Below are positions 26,797 through 35,312 of a DNA stretch of 64,000 bases, in pieces; positions within the stretch are counted from its first letter, which is position 1, and each line of letters opens with the position of its first letter. The position numbers and the translations under genes were made by a program. The notes beneath the pieces are model-generated. The model searched no databases. It saw nothing but the letters and a program-made list of their open reading frames with translations, and was not told the DNA's origin. The stretch comes from Rhodocyclaceae bacterium (GTDB lineage Bacteria; Pseudomonadota; Gammaproteobacteria; Burkholderiales; Rhodocyclaceae). The stretch is from contig JADKHX010000001.1 of assembly GCA_016721505.1 (NCBI GenBank), forward strand, positions 124,001 through 188,000. The letters run 5' to 3'.

Positions 26797-27823
26797 TCAC
26801 GCAGTTTTCGAGACCGCATGCGAAGATATCACTTCGCTCATGGCGACAAGGCCGCTGACCGAACTGCATGGCATGCGTGTATTCGCCACTGGCTGCACAG
26901 GTTTTTTTGGCTATTGGTTGCTGTCCGCAATTACCTGTCTCAATCGCCATGGCGCAAAGATCGAGGTCGTTGCGCTTAGCCGCAATCCAGCAAAGTTTTT
27001 GCAACGTCACCCGGAATTTTCTGATGCGCCATGGTTGTCATTCGTGACTGGAACAATAGTTGATTTCCGTCTTGGCGTAACTCATTTTGATGCGGTCATC
27101 CACGCGGCGACCGACACTTCGCCCGAGGCTGCCGCCAAGCCTATGGAACTATTGGCGGACATCACTGCGGGCACACAGAATTTCTTGGCACAAGTATCGA
27201 CGACTGGCTACCGGAGATTTTTGTTCGTCAGTTCCGGTGCAGTCTATGGTGAGCAAACAGCCAAGGTTGAGCCGATCAGCGAGGCTTCGGCGCTACCTGA
27301 CCAATCAGAGAACGCCGCAAATGCGTACGGGCATGGCAAGCGCATTGCCGAAGCATTGTGCATAACAAGCGCTCAGGCAAATCTGCCGGCGCCAGTGATC
27401 GCGCGCTGTTTTGCTTTCATCGGACCCTACTTACCGGAACATTTAGCGCCTGCGCAATTTGTCCGCGACCTCATCGACAACGACGAGATTATTTTGCAAG
27501 GCGACGGAACGCCGCTGCGCAGCTATTTGGATGCCGGCGATTTAGCGCTGTGGTTGCTGAGCTTGCTGGCACGTGGCGCTGCTGGAAGTGTCTATAACGT
27601 CGGCGGCACCACGCCAGTATCGATTGCCGAGCTTGCCACAACAATACGCGATGCGCTACGCCCACGTGCCAGCGTGACCACTTTGGGCACCGCGCCGAAC
27701 GCGCCGCGCCAACGCTACGTACCCGACACCACACGCGCACGTGAGGAATTGAATCTCCTACCGTGGACACCATTGACACAAAGCATTCAACGCATGGCCG
27801 CCGCGATGGAAAGTGCGCGATGA
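26789..27823 (+). CDS. extended SDR NAD(P)-dependent sugar epimerase/reductase
   Basis: 344 residues with the nucleotide-binding GCTGFFGYWLLSAI near residue 32, FDAVIHAATDTSP, and the catalytic YxxxK in NAYGHGKRIAE. The TTG at 26789 overlaps the previous gene and gives the usual 20-25 residue lead before the Rossmann fold; the ATG at 26840 would shorten this. Close to NAD-dependent epimerase/dehydratases that act on nucleotide sugars. In this cluster it is the only candidate for the ketoreductase that a YerF-like or other dideoxysugar pathway would need. That role is inference. Stop overlaps the gtrA start. Confidence 0.8.
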   Translation: MLNHAVFETACEDITSLMATRPLTELHGMRVFATGCTGFFGYWLLSAITCLNRHGAKIEVVALSRNPAKFLQRHPEFSDAPWLSFVTGTIVDFRLGVTHFDAVIHAATDTSPEAAAKPMELLADITAGTQNFLAQVSTTGYRRFLFVSSGAVYGEQTAKVEPISEASALPDQSENAANAYGHGKRIAEALCITSAQANLPAPVIARCFAFIGPYLPEHLAPAQFVRDLIDNDEIILQGDGTPLRSYLDAGDLALWLLSLLARGAAGSVYNVGGTTPVSIAELATTIRDALRPRASVTTLGTAPNAPRQRYVPDTTRAREELNLLPWTPLTQSIQRMAAAMESAR

Positions 27824-28641
27824 AGCAGGCCTCAATTTTTTCCGCCGCTGCACTGCGCGTGCGGTGGGACAACAATCGTGTTCTGCGCTTTTTGTTGATT
27901 GGTGGCTGGAATACTGTTTTCGGTTACCTGTGCTTTTTTGTTATCTATCAATTGGCAGGCAATTTTCTGCATTATTTGTTGGTCAGCATTCTTGCCCATT
28001 GCATCGCCGTCACCCAATCCTATGTTACCCAGCGCCGCATTGTGTTTCGTTCCAACGCGGCAATCGGTGGTGAATTTCTGCGCTTTAACGGTAGTCATCT
28101 GGGCGTCTTGTTACTTGGCTTGCTAGCGATGTTTGTGCTGGTTGAAGTTATCGATCTTTCGCCGTTGTGGGCGCAGGCCTTGGTGACCGCTGGCAGCGTA
28201 TTACTCAGTTATGGTTTGCATAGCCGCGTGTCCTTCGCCAATACCGATGTTGAACAGCGTGTCACCAGCACCAACTGGCAGAGTGACAAAGCTGCCGCCG
28301 AACTCGGCGAATCCTCGCACGCACCAGATATGCTGACACGACTTGCGCTGATCTATTTGGCGCTGCCGGTGTTTCTCTATTTCATCGGCTGGTATCAAGC
28401 GTGGTTCGGTATCAGTCTTGCGGCAGTCCTGGCCTATGCCTGCTGGCACACCTGGTCAGGTTGTGTTGCCGACACATTGCCACCAAACAAACTTATCGTG
28501 ATGTTGGCCTTGTATGCCGCCATTTTGTGGACGATGTTCGGTGGAGCCGGGCATTTCTTTTTACGCTATCGCCCACGACTGGATTATTCGCGATGCCGTT
28601 TTGCACGATCTGGTTGTCGGCGACTGGCCGCCGCTGTATGA
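27820..28641 (+). CDS. GtrA-like flippase fused to start of a membrane protein, frameshifted tail
   Basis: Residues 15-145 form a GtrA domain with four membrane helices (RFLLIGGWNTVFGYLCFF at the start, YGLHSRVSFA at the end); GtrA moves bactoprenol-linked glucose across the membrane in O-antigen modification. A hydrophilic linker follows, encoded partly by a repeat copy (RVTSTNWQ). From about residue 165 the protein continues as the first part of a multi-spanning protein paralogous to that at 30.8 kb. The frame is lost at a T run at 28558-28562; residues after GGAGHFF are out of frame. The GtrA part itself seems complete. The fusion falls close to the repeat. Confidence 0.75.
   Translation: MKQASIFSAAALRVRWDNNRVLRFLLIGGWNTVFGYLCFFVIYQLAGNFLHYLLVSILAHCIAVTQSYVTQRRIVFRSNAAIGGEFLRFNGSHLGVLLLGLLAMFVLVEVIDLSPLWAQALVTAGSVLLSYGLHSRVSFANTDVEQRVTSTNWQSDKAAAELGESSHAPDMLTRLALIYLALPVFLYFIGWYQAWFGISLAAVLAYACWHTWSGCVADTLPPNKLIVMLALYAAILWTMFGGAGHFFLRYRPRLDYSRCRFARSGCRRLAAAV
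28253..28279 (-). repeat. interspersed 27-bp repeat, copy inside gtrA-like gene
   Basis: Reverse-orientation copy with the left half intact (CCAGCACCAACTGGC on the plus strand). It encodes RVTSTNWQ at the junction between the GtrA domain and the following membrane-protein domain. Confidence 0.88.
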
Positions 28642-29970
28642 CGCCGTGGACGATGATCTCTATCTGCTGCGTGCACCGGTCGCATATTTTCTGCCCGCTG
28701 CGGCGATGGCGAAAATTTTCGGCATCGCTAGCGCTGATCGTCTGCTTTGGCTGTGGACCGTAATCGGCGTGATGTTGTTTTTCTGCTGCTGCCGCTGCGT
28801 CAAGACAGGCCACTACGATTCATCGTCGGTTTACTAGTGGTCACGTTGTTCAGCGGGATGGATATTGTCGGCTTGATGTTTCCCGATTTCTACGCTGCCA
28901 ATGCGCCAATGCCGGGGGCATTTATTGATTGGTGGATCAAGCCGCCACCGCTGGTGAGCTATTGGTCAAACACAGCCAATCTCTATTGGAATCCGAATCA
29001 TTGCCTGCCCGCATGGCTTGCAATCGCATTGTTTTACCGACACTGGCGACATCCGCGCTTTATCGCCATTGCGCCTTTACTGGTGGCACTACTACCGCTT
29101 TGGTCGCCGTTCGCCTTGATCGGCATTTCGCCCTTCTTGTTGTTGTTGCTAATTAACTGAGCAGATCACCAACACGTGCACGTCTGGATATTCCCGTCAC
29201 ATTAACCAGCGTAGTTATTTTCAGCATAATTTTTGTCAGCCTTGTCATACCGCCAAGCAATGTCCAGCTAACCAGTTCGACTGTCACAGCACCGGTGGAT
29301 ACCAACTGGCTTTACCTCAATAATTTCAACCATTTCCTGACTGTCGCAGAAAACTACATTCTGTTTGTGATTTTTGAATTTGGCATCTTTGGCACTGCTG
29401 ATTGCGTAATGCCGACAAAAAATTAATGACGGCAGCGCTGATTACCTCTACTCTGTCTGCCCTTTATGAGCATAGGCCTGGGTAACGACTTGGCAATGCG
29501 TGGTTCCGTTCCCATCGCTCACCGATATTGAGCATCGCGGTAATCAACCAGCTTACCGCGACACGTTTTGACCATCAATTGATTCGTCGACTTACGGTGA
29601 CAGCGGTGCTTGGCCTCGGCGCGGTGACTTCCTATTTCGAAATTTCGCGGGCTATTCAGTGGCAGCAATGGTCACCCAAACTTGGTTTCACCTTAATCGA
29701 TGCTAACAATGGAAGAGTGGCGCAACACTATTTGGTTAAGCGTGGTGCCTCACCCCTTTGCTGCGGTGTTGCGCCAGTCACTGCCAATTTCTAATGTCGT
29801 CGATTGGGTAAGATTTTGTCCGCAGATACATCCGCGCAACAAGGCCAATCGCTCTTACGTCGCTTATGCTTGGCGCAACAATCGCAACGATGGCGAAGTC
29901 GGCCAAGAACGTCGGCGATTGCACTCCCTTCCACAAGCGCAAAATAAGCAACCTTAGTATCCACTTCAGT
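28310..29970 (+). pseudogene. decayed multi-spanning membrane protein (paralogue of 30859-32313)
   Basis: Pieces of one membrane protein can be followed through changing frames, matching the intact paralogue at 30.8 kb in order. They are LALIYLALPVFLYFIGW, HDWIIRDAVLHDL and DWPPLYDAVDDDLYLLRAP, YFLPAAAMAKIFGIASADRL, LLVVTLFSGMDIVGLMF, then NYILFVIFEFGIFG and ITSTLSALYEHRPGNDLAM. Frame changes include a T run at 28558-28562 (one base too many) and 28778-28782 (one too few), plus several between 29150 and 29760. No start of its own is seen; it reads on from the gtrA-like gene. The stretch 29800-30000 holds only its degraded end. Sequencing error could explain the single-base steps, but their number suggests real decay. 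Confidence 0.75.
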
Positions 29971-30002
29971 CATTTCAGCATTCGCTTTTGAGAGCCACGC
30001 CC

Positions 30003-30650
30003 ATGCCACTGATATCGATTATCACGCCATGCTTTAACGAGGCCGAAAACGTCGCTGAACTGCATCGACGCATCGCCGAACAATTCGCCCAAATTCCTGA
30101 TTGCGACTACGAGCACATCTTCATCGACAACGCATCGACTGACGATACTGTGACGCAGATACGGCGCATCGCCAGCACCAACTCGCGGGTCAAGGCTATA
30201 GTCAATTCACGCAACTTCGGGCATATTCGTTCGCCCATGCACGCATTGTTGCAAGCACGTGGCGATGCGATCATCACTATGGCCTCTGATCTACAAGACC
30301 CGCCGGAATTGATTCCGAGTTTTGATACGCTCTACGATCTCGCTATGCTTGGAATCACTAGCCATTCCAAGGTTCCGATTCGTCTCGCCACCATGAGCGG
30401 ATTTGCCCTGTCTGCATTGAGTCTACTGGTGGCCATCGGTTATCTGATTTTCAAAATCATGTTTTGGGATCAACTCTCGATCGGTATGGCACCCATCCTC
30501 ATTGGCTTTTTCTTTTTCGCTTCGGTGCAACTTTTTTTCATCGGCATACTTGGCGAATACATCGCCAACATTCATACGCAAGTACAAAAACGACCGCTAG
30601 TGGTCGAGAAAGAGCGCATCAATTTTGAGTCAGCGTCTGAGCGTGACTGA
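30003..30650 (+). CDS. GtrB/ArnC-like bactoprenol glycosyltransferase with internal deletion
   Basis: Family 2 glycosyltransferase that loads a sugar on undecaprenyl phosphate. The N-terminal part is clear (ISIITPCFNEAENVAELHRR, DYEHIFIDNASTDDT, SRNFGHIRSPMHALLQA, MASDLQDPPELIPSF), as are the C-terminal two membrane helices (MSGFALSALSLLVAIGYLIF and PILIGFFFFASVQLFFIGIL). At 215 residues it is some 90-100 short: IPSF is joined directly to DTLYDLAMLGITSHS, so the centre of the catalytic domain is missing in frame. The ATG at 30003 is the natural start. It was probably the GtrB partner of the neighbouring GtrA. As it stands the protein is unlikely to be active. Confidence 0.82.
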   Translation: MPLISIITPCFNEAENVAELHRRIAEQFAQIPDCDYEHIFIDNASTDDTVTQIRRIASTNSRVKAIVNSRNFGHIRSPMHALLQARGDAIITMASDLQDPPELIPSFDTLYDLAMLGITSHSKVPIRLATMSGFALSALSLLVAIGYLIFKIMFWDQLSIGMAPILIGFFFFASVQLFFIGILGEYIANIHTQVQKRPLVVEKERINFESASERD

Positions 30651-30670
30651 AGCTAACAGCGTTTGCTCCA

Positions 30671-30694
30671 CGGATGCCTTGGCACAGGCATCCG
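30671..30694. other. small hairpin in the gap before the second membrane protein
   Basis: Perfect 8-bp inverted repeat CGGATGCC / GGCATCCG with an 8-nt loop, 20 nt after the glycosyltransferase stop. No T run follows, so it is not a typical terminator. A degenerate repeat-like segment (CCAGCACCCACCGGCGAA) lies just beyond at 30739-30756. Confidence 0.4.
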
Positions 30695-30858
30695 GCTCCG
30701 AAGGCGCGGCGTAGTGCGCCACGAACTCCCTGCTCCGCCCAGCACCCACCGGCGAAATCAGCCTGCGGGAACGTCTATTTTCAATTGACGAACAAAATTC
30801 CCGTACTGCTCCCGATGCACTGACCGTCGGGGCACTTATATACCTCGCACTACCGACA

Positions 30859-32313
30859 TTGATTTTCCTCGCTGGATGGCTACGTTGGTGGGCTGCGATT
30901 CCAATGCTAGCGCTGACGCTGGTGAGCCTTAGCCAGTTCATCCACCGGCAGGGCAGACACTGGACAAATCCCTATTCGTTTGGCGCAACAATATTCATCG
31001 TCGTCATTGCTTTTGCATGGGCTAGTTTGGGCGGTGCGGGACATTTCTTTGAGTCGAATCCAGATTGGCTTATGCGCGACAAAGTGCTTGGCGATCTAAC
31101 GCTGACTGACTGGCCACCGGCATATAGTTTTGTTGACGGGCATGCGCATATCTTGCGCACCGCACTGGGTTTTTTTCTGCCTGCCGCCGTGGTCGGAAAA
31201 CTTTTCGGCATCGCCAGCGTCGATGTTGCACTCTATCTTTATTGCGCGATTGGTTGCAGTTTGTTTTTGTTGCTACTGCCGCTGCCAAAAAAGCCCGGTG
31301 GACTTCTGCTTGGGCTTTTGCTAGTAACGATTTTGTTCAGTGGTATGGACTACCTCGGCATTGTTTTGATTACCGGGACAACGCCACTGTTTCCGCTGCG
31401 ACTTGAATGGTGGGTGCCCTTCAGCTACTCATCTTTCACGGGTGCTATGCATTGGGCACCTAATCACGCCATCCCGTTGTTGCTAGTTAGCGTCCTGTTC
31501 TATCGTCATTGGGGGCACAGATCTTGGCCAATGCTATTCATGGTCATGTTGCCGCTGACGGTGATTTGGACACCGTTTGCTGCCGCTGCAATCTTGCCAT
31601 TTCTAGTTCTCGCAAGCTGGCGTTGGTTTGCGCAAGGCAATCAGTTTTCCGATAGCCAAATCAGTTTTGTACAACTGCTTGCGTCTGCCCTATTGACCAT
31701 CCTGACACTACGTCTGTTGACGCTAGACCTTGCCGCGATACCCGCGCTCCCCAGTCCCACTGCAGCGGCCAATTGGAACTTCGACACGGATCGAATCGCG
31801 TTGAAATATTTGTTATTTATTTTGATGGAGTTCGCTATTTTGGCTCTACTTCTGGCGCGTGACTTGCGTCATTCTCACGGGCTATTTTGGCTGGCTTGTG
31901 CAATCCTGACAATCTTGCCACTACTTAAATTCGGTCCGTCAAATGACCTACTGCTACGTTTGTCGACGCCCTGCCTGGTCGTCATTCTGATTACCTTGAT
32001 TGAGCAGATTGCGCAGTGGACGAAGGCCGGCAAAATTCCGCGCGCGGGCTACGCAATTGCACTAATTCTGTTGATCGGCGCCGCCACTCCATTCAACGAA
32101 ATGTATCGCGCCGCGACTTTCAAGGCCAGTGTCCCCGACTATGGTCGAAGCCTGGTCGAACAACATTGGGACACCGAGCCACCGCACTATGTTGGTGTGG
32201 CAAATAGCGCGTGGCTTAACAGCGTGTTATCAGCACCAACTCGCGTGCCAAATGCGAGCGAACGACGCAGTCAGGGCTTGCCGCCGGCCGCACCTGCGGC
32301 AGTTTCCAGGTAA
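30859..32313 (+). CDS. multi-spanning membrane protein, possible GtrC-type glycosyltransferase
   Basis: A hydrophobic protein of 484 residues from ATG 30859, with about 10-11 membrane helices. The frame is open back to 30715 without an ATG, and residues just upstream (LTVGALIYLALPTL) match the paralogue at 28.3 kb, so the true start may be a non-ATG codon near 30800. Loops carry DWPPAYSFVDGHAHILR and HWAPNHAIPLLL, conserved in both paralogues. With GtrA and GtrB nearby it could be the O-antigen-modifying transferase, but no known family is recognised. The C-terminal 30 residues pass through a repeat copy and then antisense of the ABC ATPase, overlapping that gene by 43 nt, so the natural end may be lost. 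Confidence 0.65.
   Translation: MIFLAGWLRWWAAIPMLALTLVSLSQFIHRQGRHWTNPYSFGATIFIVVIAFAWASLGGAGHFFESNPDWLMRDKVLGDLTLTDWPPAYSFVDGHAHILRTALGFFLPAAVVGKLFGIASVDVALYLYCAIGCSLFLLLLPLPKKPGGLLLGLLLVTILFSGMDYLGIVLITGTTPLFPLRLEWWVPFSYSSFTGAMHWAPNHAIPLLLVSVLFYRHWGHRSWPMLFMVMLPLTVIWTPFAAAAILPFLVLASWRWFAQGNQFSDSQISFVQLLASALLTILTLRLLTLDLAAIPALPSPTAAANWNFDTDRIALKYLLFILMEFAILALLLARDLRHSHGLFWLACAILTILPLLKFGPSNDLLLRLSTPCLVVILITLIEQIAQWTKAGKIPRAGYAIALILLIGAATPFNEMYRAATFKASVPDYGRSLVEQHWDTEPPHYVGVANSAWLNSVLSAPTRVPNASERRSQGLPPAAPAAVSR
32218..32244 (-). repeat. interspersed 27-bp repeat, copy near end of membrane-protein gene
   Basis: Reverse-orientation copy, in frame, encoding NSVLSAPTR. Only 27 nt of further sequence separate it from the 3' end of the convergent ABC ATPase gene. 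Confidence 0.82.
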
Positions 32314-33179
32314 CGCAAGAAAGCACTTTCTAGCGTCAGCGTCGGTTTAATTTCAATCACCGTATGACCCGCCGTTTCGATCTGATGTAAGGTCTGCCAC
32401 AGGTCAGAGCGACGTACCTCGGCAAACCAACGCCCGCCATTTTCTGCATTCATTCCCTGAACCACCGTCGTGCCGCTGGAGCGCACAGTAACCAGTTCAT
32501 CGTCACCCACCAACTCATTGGGTGACTGAATTGTTCTGAGCTCGCCGCGATGAATTAGTCCAAAACGATTGGCCAAACGCTCGACGTCGTGCAGCACATG
32601 TGAGGTGAGAAACACAGTTCCACCTTCGCGCTGATATTCGGCGAGGATATCAACAACATCCTTACGCCCGATCGGATCAAGCCCAGACAGCAGCTCGTCG
32701 AGAATCAACAAACGCGGTGACACGACCATCGCATGTGCCAGCGCAACACGCTGCGCGGTGCCTTTAGACAAATTTCTGATCGGTCGTTTGGCGACGTGGG
32801 CGACCGAAAATCGCTCCAGCCATTTCATGCAAACGGCATCGGCGTTTGGTGATCGCAGATGATGCATCTCCATTCCGGTGCGCAAAATCTCCAGCGGGCT
32901 GAGTTGCTCGTACAAGGCCACCACTTCTGGCACATAGCCAACACCTTTTCTAGCCAACGCATCACGCGCGTCATGCCCGAAAATCTTGGCTTCGCCATCG
33001 TAGTCGCTAATAATATTTAAGATGAGTTTGATGGTGGTCGATTTTCCAGCACCGTTGGGGCCGACAAATCCAAACACTTCGCCTTGGTCAATACTCAGCG
33101 AAACATTTTTAAGCGCTTCGACCACAATGCGTTTTTGTTTGAAGTTTTTACTAACGCCAGAAAGTTCAATTGCTTTCAT
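32271..33179 (-). CDS. ABC transporter ATP-binding protein
   Basis: 302 residues. Walker A is GFVGPNGAGKSTTIKL, the signature is LSKGTAQRVALAHAM, Walker B is LLILDELLSGLDPIG, and the switch His is in FLTSHVLHDVE. It is of the ABC-2 exporter type (multidrug, polysaccharide or protein export). ATG at 33179 overlaps the stop of the gene before it. Last gene of a pilin-linked operon; its 3' end overlaps the convergent membrane-protein gene by 43 nt. Confidence 0.92.
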   Translation of the reverse strand: MKAIELSGVSKNFKQKRIVVEALKNVSLSIDQGEVFGFVGPNGAGKSTTIKLILNIISDYDGEAKIFGHDARDALARKGVGYVPEVVALYEQLSPLEILRTGMEMHHLRSPNADAVCMKWLERFSVAHVAKRPIRNLSKGTAQRVALAHAMVVSPRLLILDELLSGLDPIGRKDVVDILAEYQREGGTVFLTSHVLHDVERLANRFGLIHRGELRTIQSPNELVGDDELVTVRSSGTTVVQGMNAENGGRWFAEVRRSDLWQTLHQIETAGHTVIEIKPTLTLESAFLRYLETAAGAAGGKP

Positions 33180-34048
33180 TTGAGCGGCCTCGTCACACCA
33201 CTGACACCAACTTCTTTCATTGCAAATATGCCATCAGAAAATGTATAGCCCAGCCCTATCGGATCGTTCGGAAAGGCCGCTAGATATCGGTTGGAAATCA
33301 AGTCTTGCGGATCTCGCAAGGGGCGCCCCGTGCGTTTTTCGTAGCTGACTTGGGCGTCGCGCAAAACAATCAATCCTTCGAGCCGAGCAATGCGCAAACC
33401 AAGCATGTCTTTGAGTTTTTTGTCTCTTGCCTGGGTACGTTGATCAATCAAATAATTCTTTGCCATATGTACATCGGGAATCCCCTCGGCTTCAATCATC
33501 ACGCCGAATTTTTGTAATCCCACGCGATTTTTTGGTGATCGTTCGGCCGCTTCGAACAGCAAATCTTTGGCCGCCTGATTTTGGTATTTGAAGAAATATA
33601 GGTTGTAGCCCAAAAAAAACGGTGGAACCTCATCCCAAAAGCGACATTTTGTGGCGATGCGCAAAATATCCAGTGCCGCATCAACATTCCCCCCCCAGCT
33701 GAGCAAGGCGTTTGCGACGTAATAATTGTCTTCATGGCATGGATTCAAGTCCGCCACGACAGTGTGATTGCGATAGAGATAGTCCTGATCTTTGCCGCTA
33801 ACAATCGCCTCGCCGGCCATTAACACGCGAGTGGACTCAATATTTGCCGCCAAGTATCGGTCACCGCCATAGATTACCGTTTGGAAAGTCGCGGGTAGCA
33901 CGACCGAGTCAGGCACCGCTAAGGAAGTTCGAGCACTTGTCGATATCTGAGTAATACTCCACACATAGACCAGATACGCTAGCAACGCGACGCTGAACCA
34001 CAGCAGCCCAGTCGCGGAGACCTTGGAATTGAGATTGGTTAAGGACAT
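33176..34048 (-). CDS. single-pass membrane protein with TPR-like periplasmic domain
   Basis: Function not recognised. 290 residues from the ATG at 34048, one base after the permease stop; an in-frame TTG nine nt upstream would overlap it. One N-terminal membrane helix (LLWFSVALLAYLVYVWSI) is followed by a soluble part. Within that, helical pairs around residues 105-200 look TPR-like (NYYVANALLSWGGNVDAALD, FFLGYNLYFFKYQNQAAKDL). Placed between the permease and the ATPase of an ABC exporter with 4-nt spacing, it is probably part of that exporter. Confidence 0.7.
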   Translation of the reverse strand: MSLTNLNSKVSATGLLWFSVALLAYLVYVWSITQISTSARTSLAVPDSVVLPATFQTVIYGGDRYLAANIESTRVLMAGEAIVSGKDQDYLYRNHTVVADLNPCHEDNYYVANALLSWGGNVDAALDILRIATKCRFWDEVPPFFLGYNLYFFKYQNQAAKDLLFEAAERSPKNRVGLQKFGVMIEAEGIPDVHMAKNYLIDQRTQARDKKLKDMLGLRIARLEGLIVLRDAQVSYEKRTGRPLRDPQDLISNRYLAAFPNDPIGLGYTFSDGIFAMKEVGVSGVTRPLK

Positions 34049-34049
34049 A

Positions 34050-34871
34050 TCAATCAAAACGCCGGCGGGTAATAACTGCGCAGGCTATAAGCAGTAGTAC
34101 GATCACGTAGCTCAACGGCATCAGTAGCAATGCCGAGGGCGAAGCAGTCAACAATTCCATTTTCCCGTAGAGCGCAATTTGGCGCACGTCCAAGCTTGCC
34201 AGATCGGGCACTATCCATTGCACCCATTGCAAACCCTGGTGATACCAATCCGCGCCACGAACCAGATCTCGTTCGGCTTCCAACAGTTTAATAATGGTGG
34301 ATGCGGCGCGGGCGATTACCATGAACCCAACGCCCCCAATGAATACCAGATGTGGCGTTGTTGAAATCGTCGCTAAAACCAGTCCAAAGGAAACAACCAC
34401 CGCCACATCCAGCCAAATCAGCGCACCGGTGATGGCAAACGGCATCCCAAGCGCGACTGACGTTGCCTGCGCATAGACGTTATTGACCCACGCTACCACG
34501 CCGGCCAGCACCACGCACAGCACCAGCGTGACGATCAGTGCAGTCACAATCACTGCACTGTAGCGGGCAACCAGAAAAGTTGCCCGTGAATGCGGATAGG
34601 TAAGACTGGTAAGCACCAAACGGCGCTCGACTTCACGGGCGACCAAATCCTGAATTTGCAGCAGCGCGAGGATTGGAACTCCGATTCGGATCAATGAGAG
34701 TCCGACATCAAGCGCAACTGTTGCTGGTTGTCGCGGACTGAACTGGCCAGCGAGCCACGCGGCGGCGGCCAGAATCGCGGTACACATCGCGACAATAAGA
34801 ACCAAGCGCGAACGAACGAGCAAGCGAAGGGCAAGGTGAAAGTTTGAATTGAATGAGATCACAGCGCGCAT
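34050..34871 (-). CDS. ABC-2 type transporter permease
   Basis: 273 residues with about six membrane helices, beginning MRAVISFNSNFHLALRLLVR at ATG 34871; the open frame further upstream crosses the terminator of the pilin genes and is cysteine-rich shadow sequence. The helices, the RSRLVLIVAMCTAIL start and the LTYPHSRATFLVARY segment fit ABC-2 permeases. Substrate unknown. It is followed at once by the TPR-like protein and the ATPase. Confidence 0.82.
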   Translation of the reverse strand: MRAVISFNSNFHLALRLLVRSRLVLIVAMCTAILAAAAWLAGQFSPRQPATVALDVGLSLIRIGVPILALLQIQDLVAREVERRLVLTSLTYPHSRATFLVARYSAVIVTALIVTLVLCVVLAGVVAWVNNVYAQATSVALGMPFAITGALIWLDVAVVVSFGLVLATISTTPHLVFIGGVGFMVIARAASTIIKLLEAERDLVRGADWYHQGLQWVQWIVPDLASLDVRQIALYGKMELLTASPSALLLMPLSYVIVLLLIACAVITRRRFD

Positions 34872-34925
34872 TTTGCGAGTTTGTCGGCAAATTTCAAGAG
34901 GCCAAAGAAGTTTATGGCGAAAAAA

Positions 34926-34948
34926 AACCGCGCAAACTGCGCGGTTTT
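34926..34948. terminator. intrinsic terminator downstream of pilin genes
   Basis: Inverted repeat CCGCGCA / TGCGCGG with a 4-nt loop, flanked by A on one side and T on the other, so it can end transcripts in either direction. It lies 20 nt after the second pilin-locus gene and before the ABC permease. High pilin and lower exporter expression would follow. Confidence 0.8.
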
Positions 34949-34966
34949 TCTTGCACCAAATGCGAC

Positions 34967-35298
34967 TTAGGACGAACTCGCAGCTGAAGTGCTTGCAGCA
35001 GCTTCCGCATCGGTGGCTACAGGTGCAGCGGCAAGGGTCGTTGTGACCAGAGCACCACCCGAAGAACCAATCGAGAACACCTTGTTCTTGCCTGTGGTGC
35101 TGCCAACGCCAACACCGATATTCGCAGTAGTGCCATTGCAGATATAACCACCCACATTGCCGTTTGACAAAGTGATGCTCACAGCTGCCGACAGCAGTGT
35201 GCAATCGGTGGTAGTCACTGGGTTAGCGCCAGAATTCAACGTACCTGCGTTAACTACGCCGGCTAGCCAGAAGGAAGTTGCAAATAGAATTTTTTCAT
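34967..35298 (-). pseudogene. small secreted protein next to pilin (split-pilin C-part candidate), 1-nt frameshift
   Basis: From ATG 35298 the frame stops after 11 codons. Restoring one A in the six-A run (35290-35295) gives a 110-residue protein with a signal peptide (MKKILFATSFWLAGVVNA, cut before GTLNSG) that continues to 34967. The mature part has two cysteines (TTDCTLL and GYICNGT, a possible disulfide), a Gly/Ser/Thr-rich beta-like stretch and an Ala/Ser-rich end. It follows a minimal pilin by 14 nt. This matches the layout in Geobacter, where the pilin globular part is a separate secreted protein (PilA-C/Spc). Sequence similarity to those was not tested. Confidence 0.65.
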
Positions 35299-35312
35299 TG
35301 TCGTTTCCCCTA

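Noticed and set aside
29281..29325. Sequence GTCACAGCACCGGTGGATACCAACTGGC as a split repeat
   Set aside because: The surrounding protein fragment aligns with the paralogue at 31.7 kb where an NW pair also occurs, so similarity to the repeat may be accidental.
30160..30186. Segment resembling the 27-bp repeat inside the GtrB-like gene
   Set aside because: About 22 of 27 positions match, but the encoded IASTNSRVK falls where family 2 transferases normally have a similar sequence, so chance is possible.
34871..35204. Long cysteine- and tryptophan-rich N-terminal extension of the ABC permease frame
   Set aside because: It is the opposite-phase reading of the pilin-partner gene and crosses a terminator; the real start is ATG 34871.
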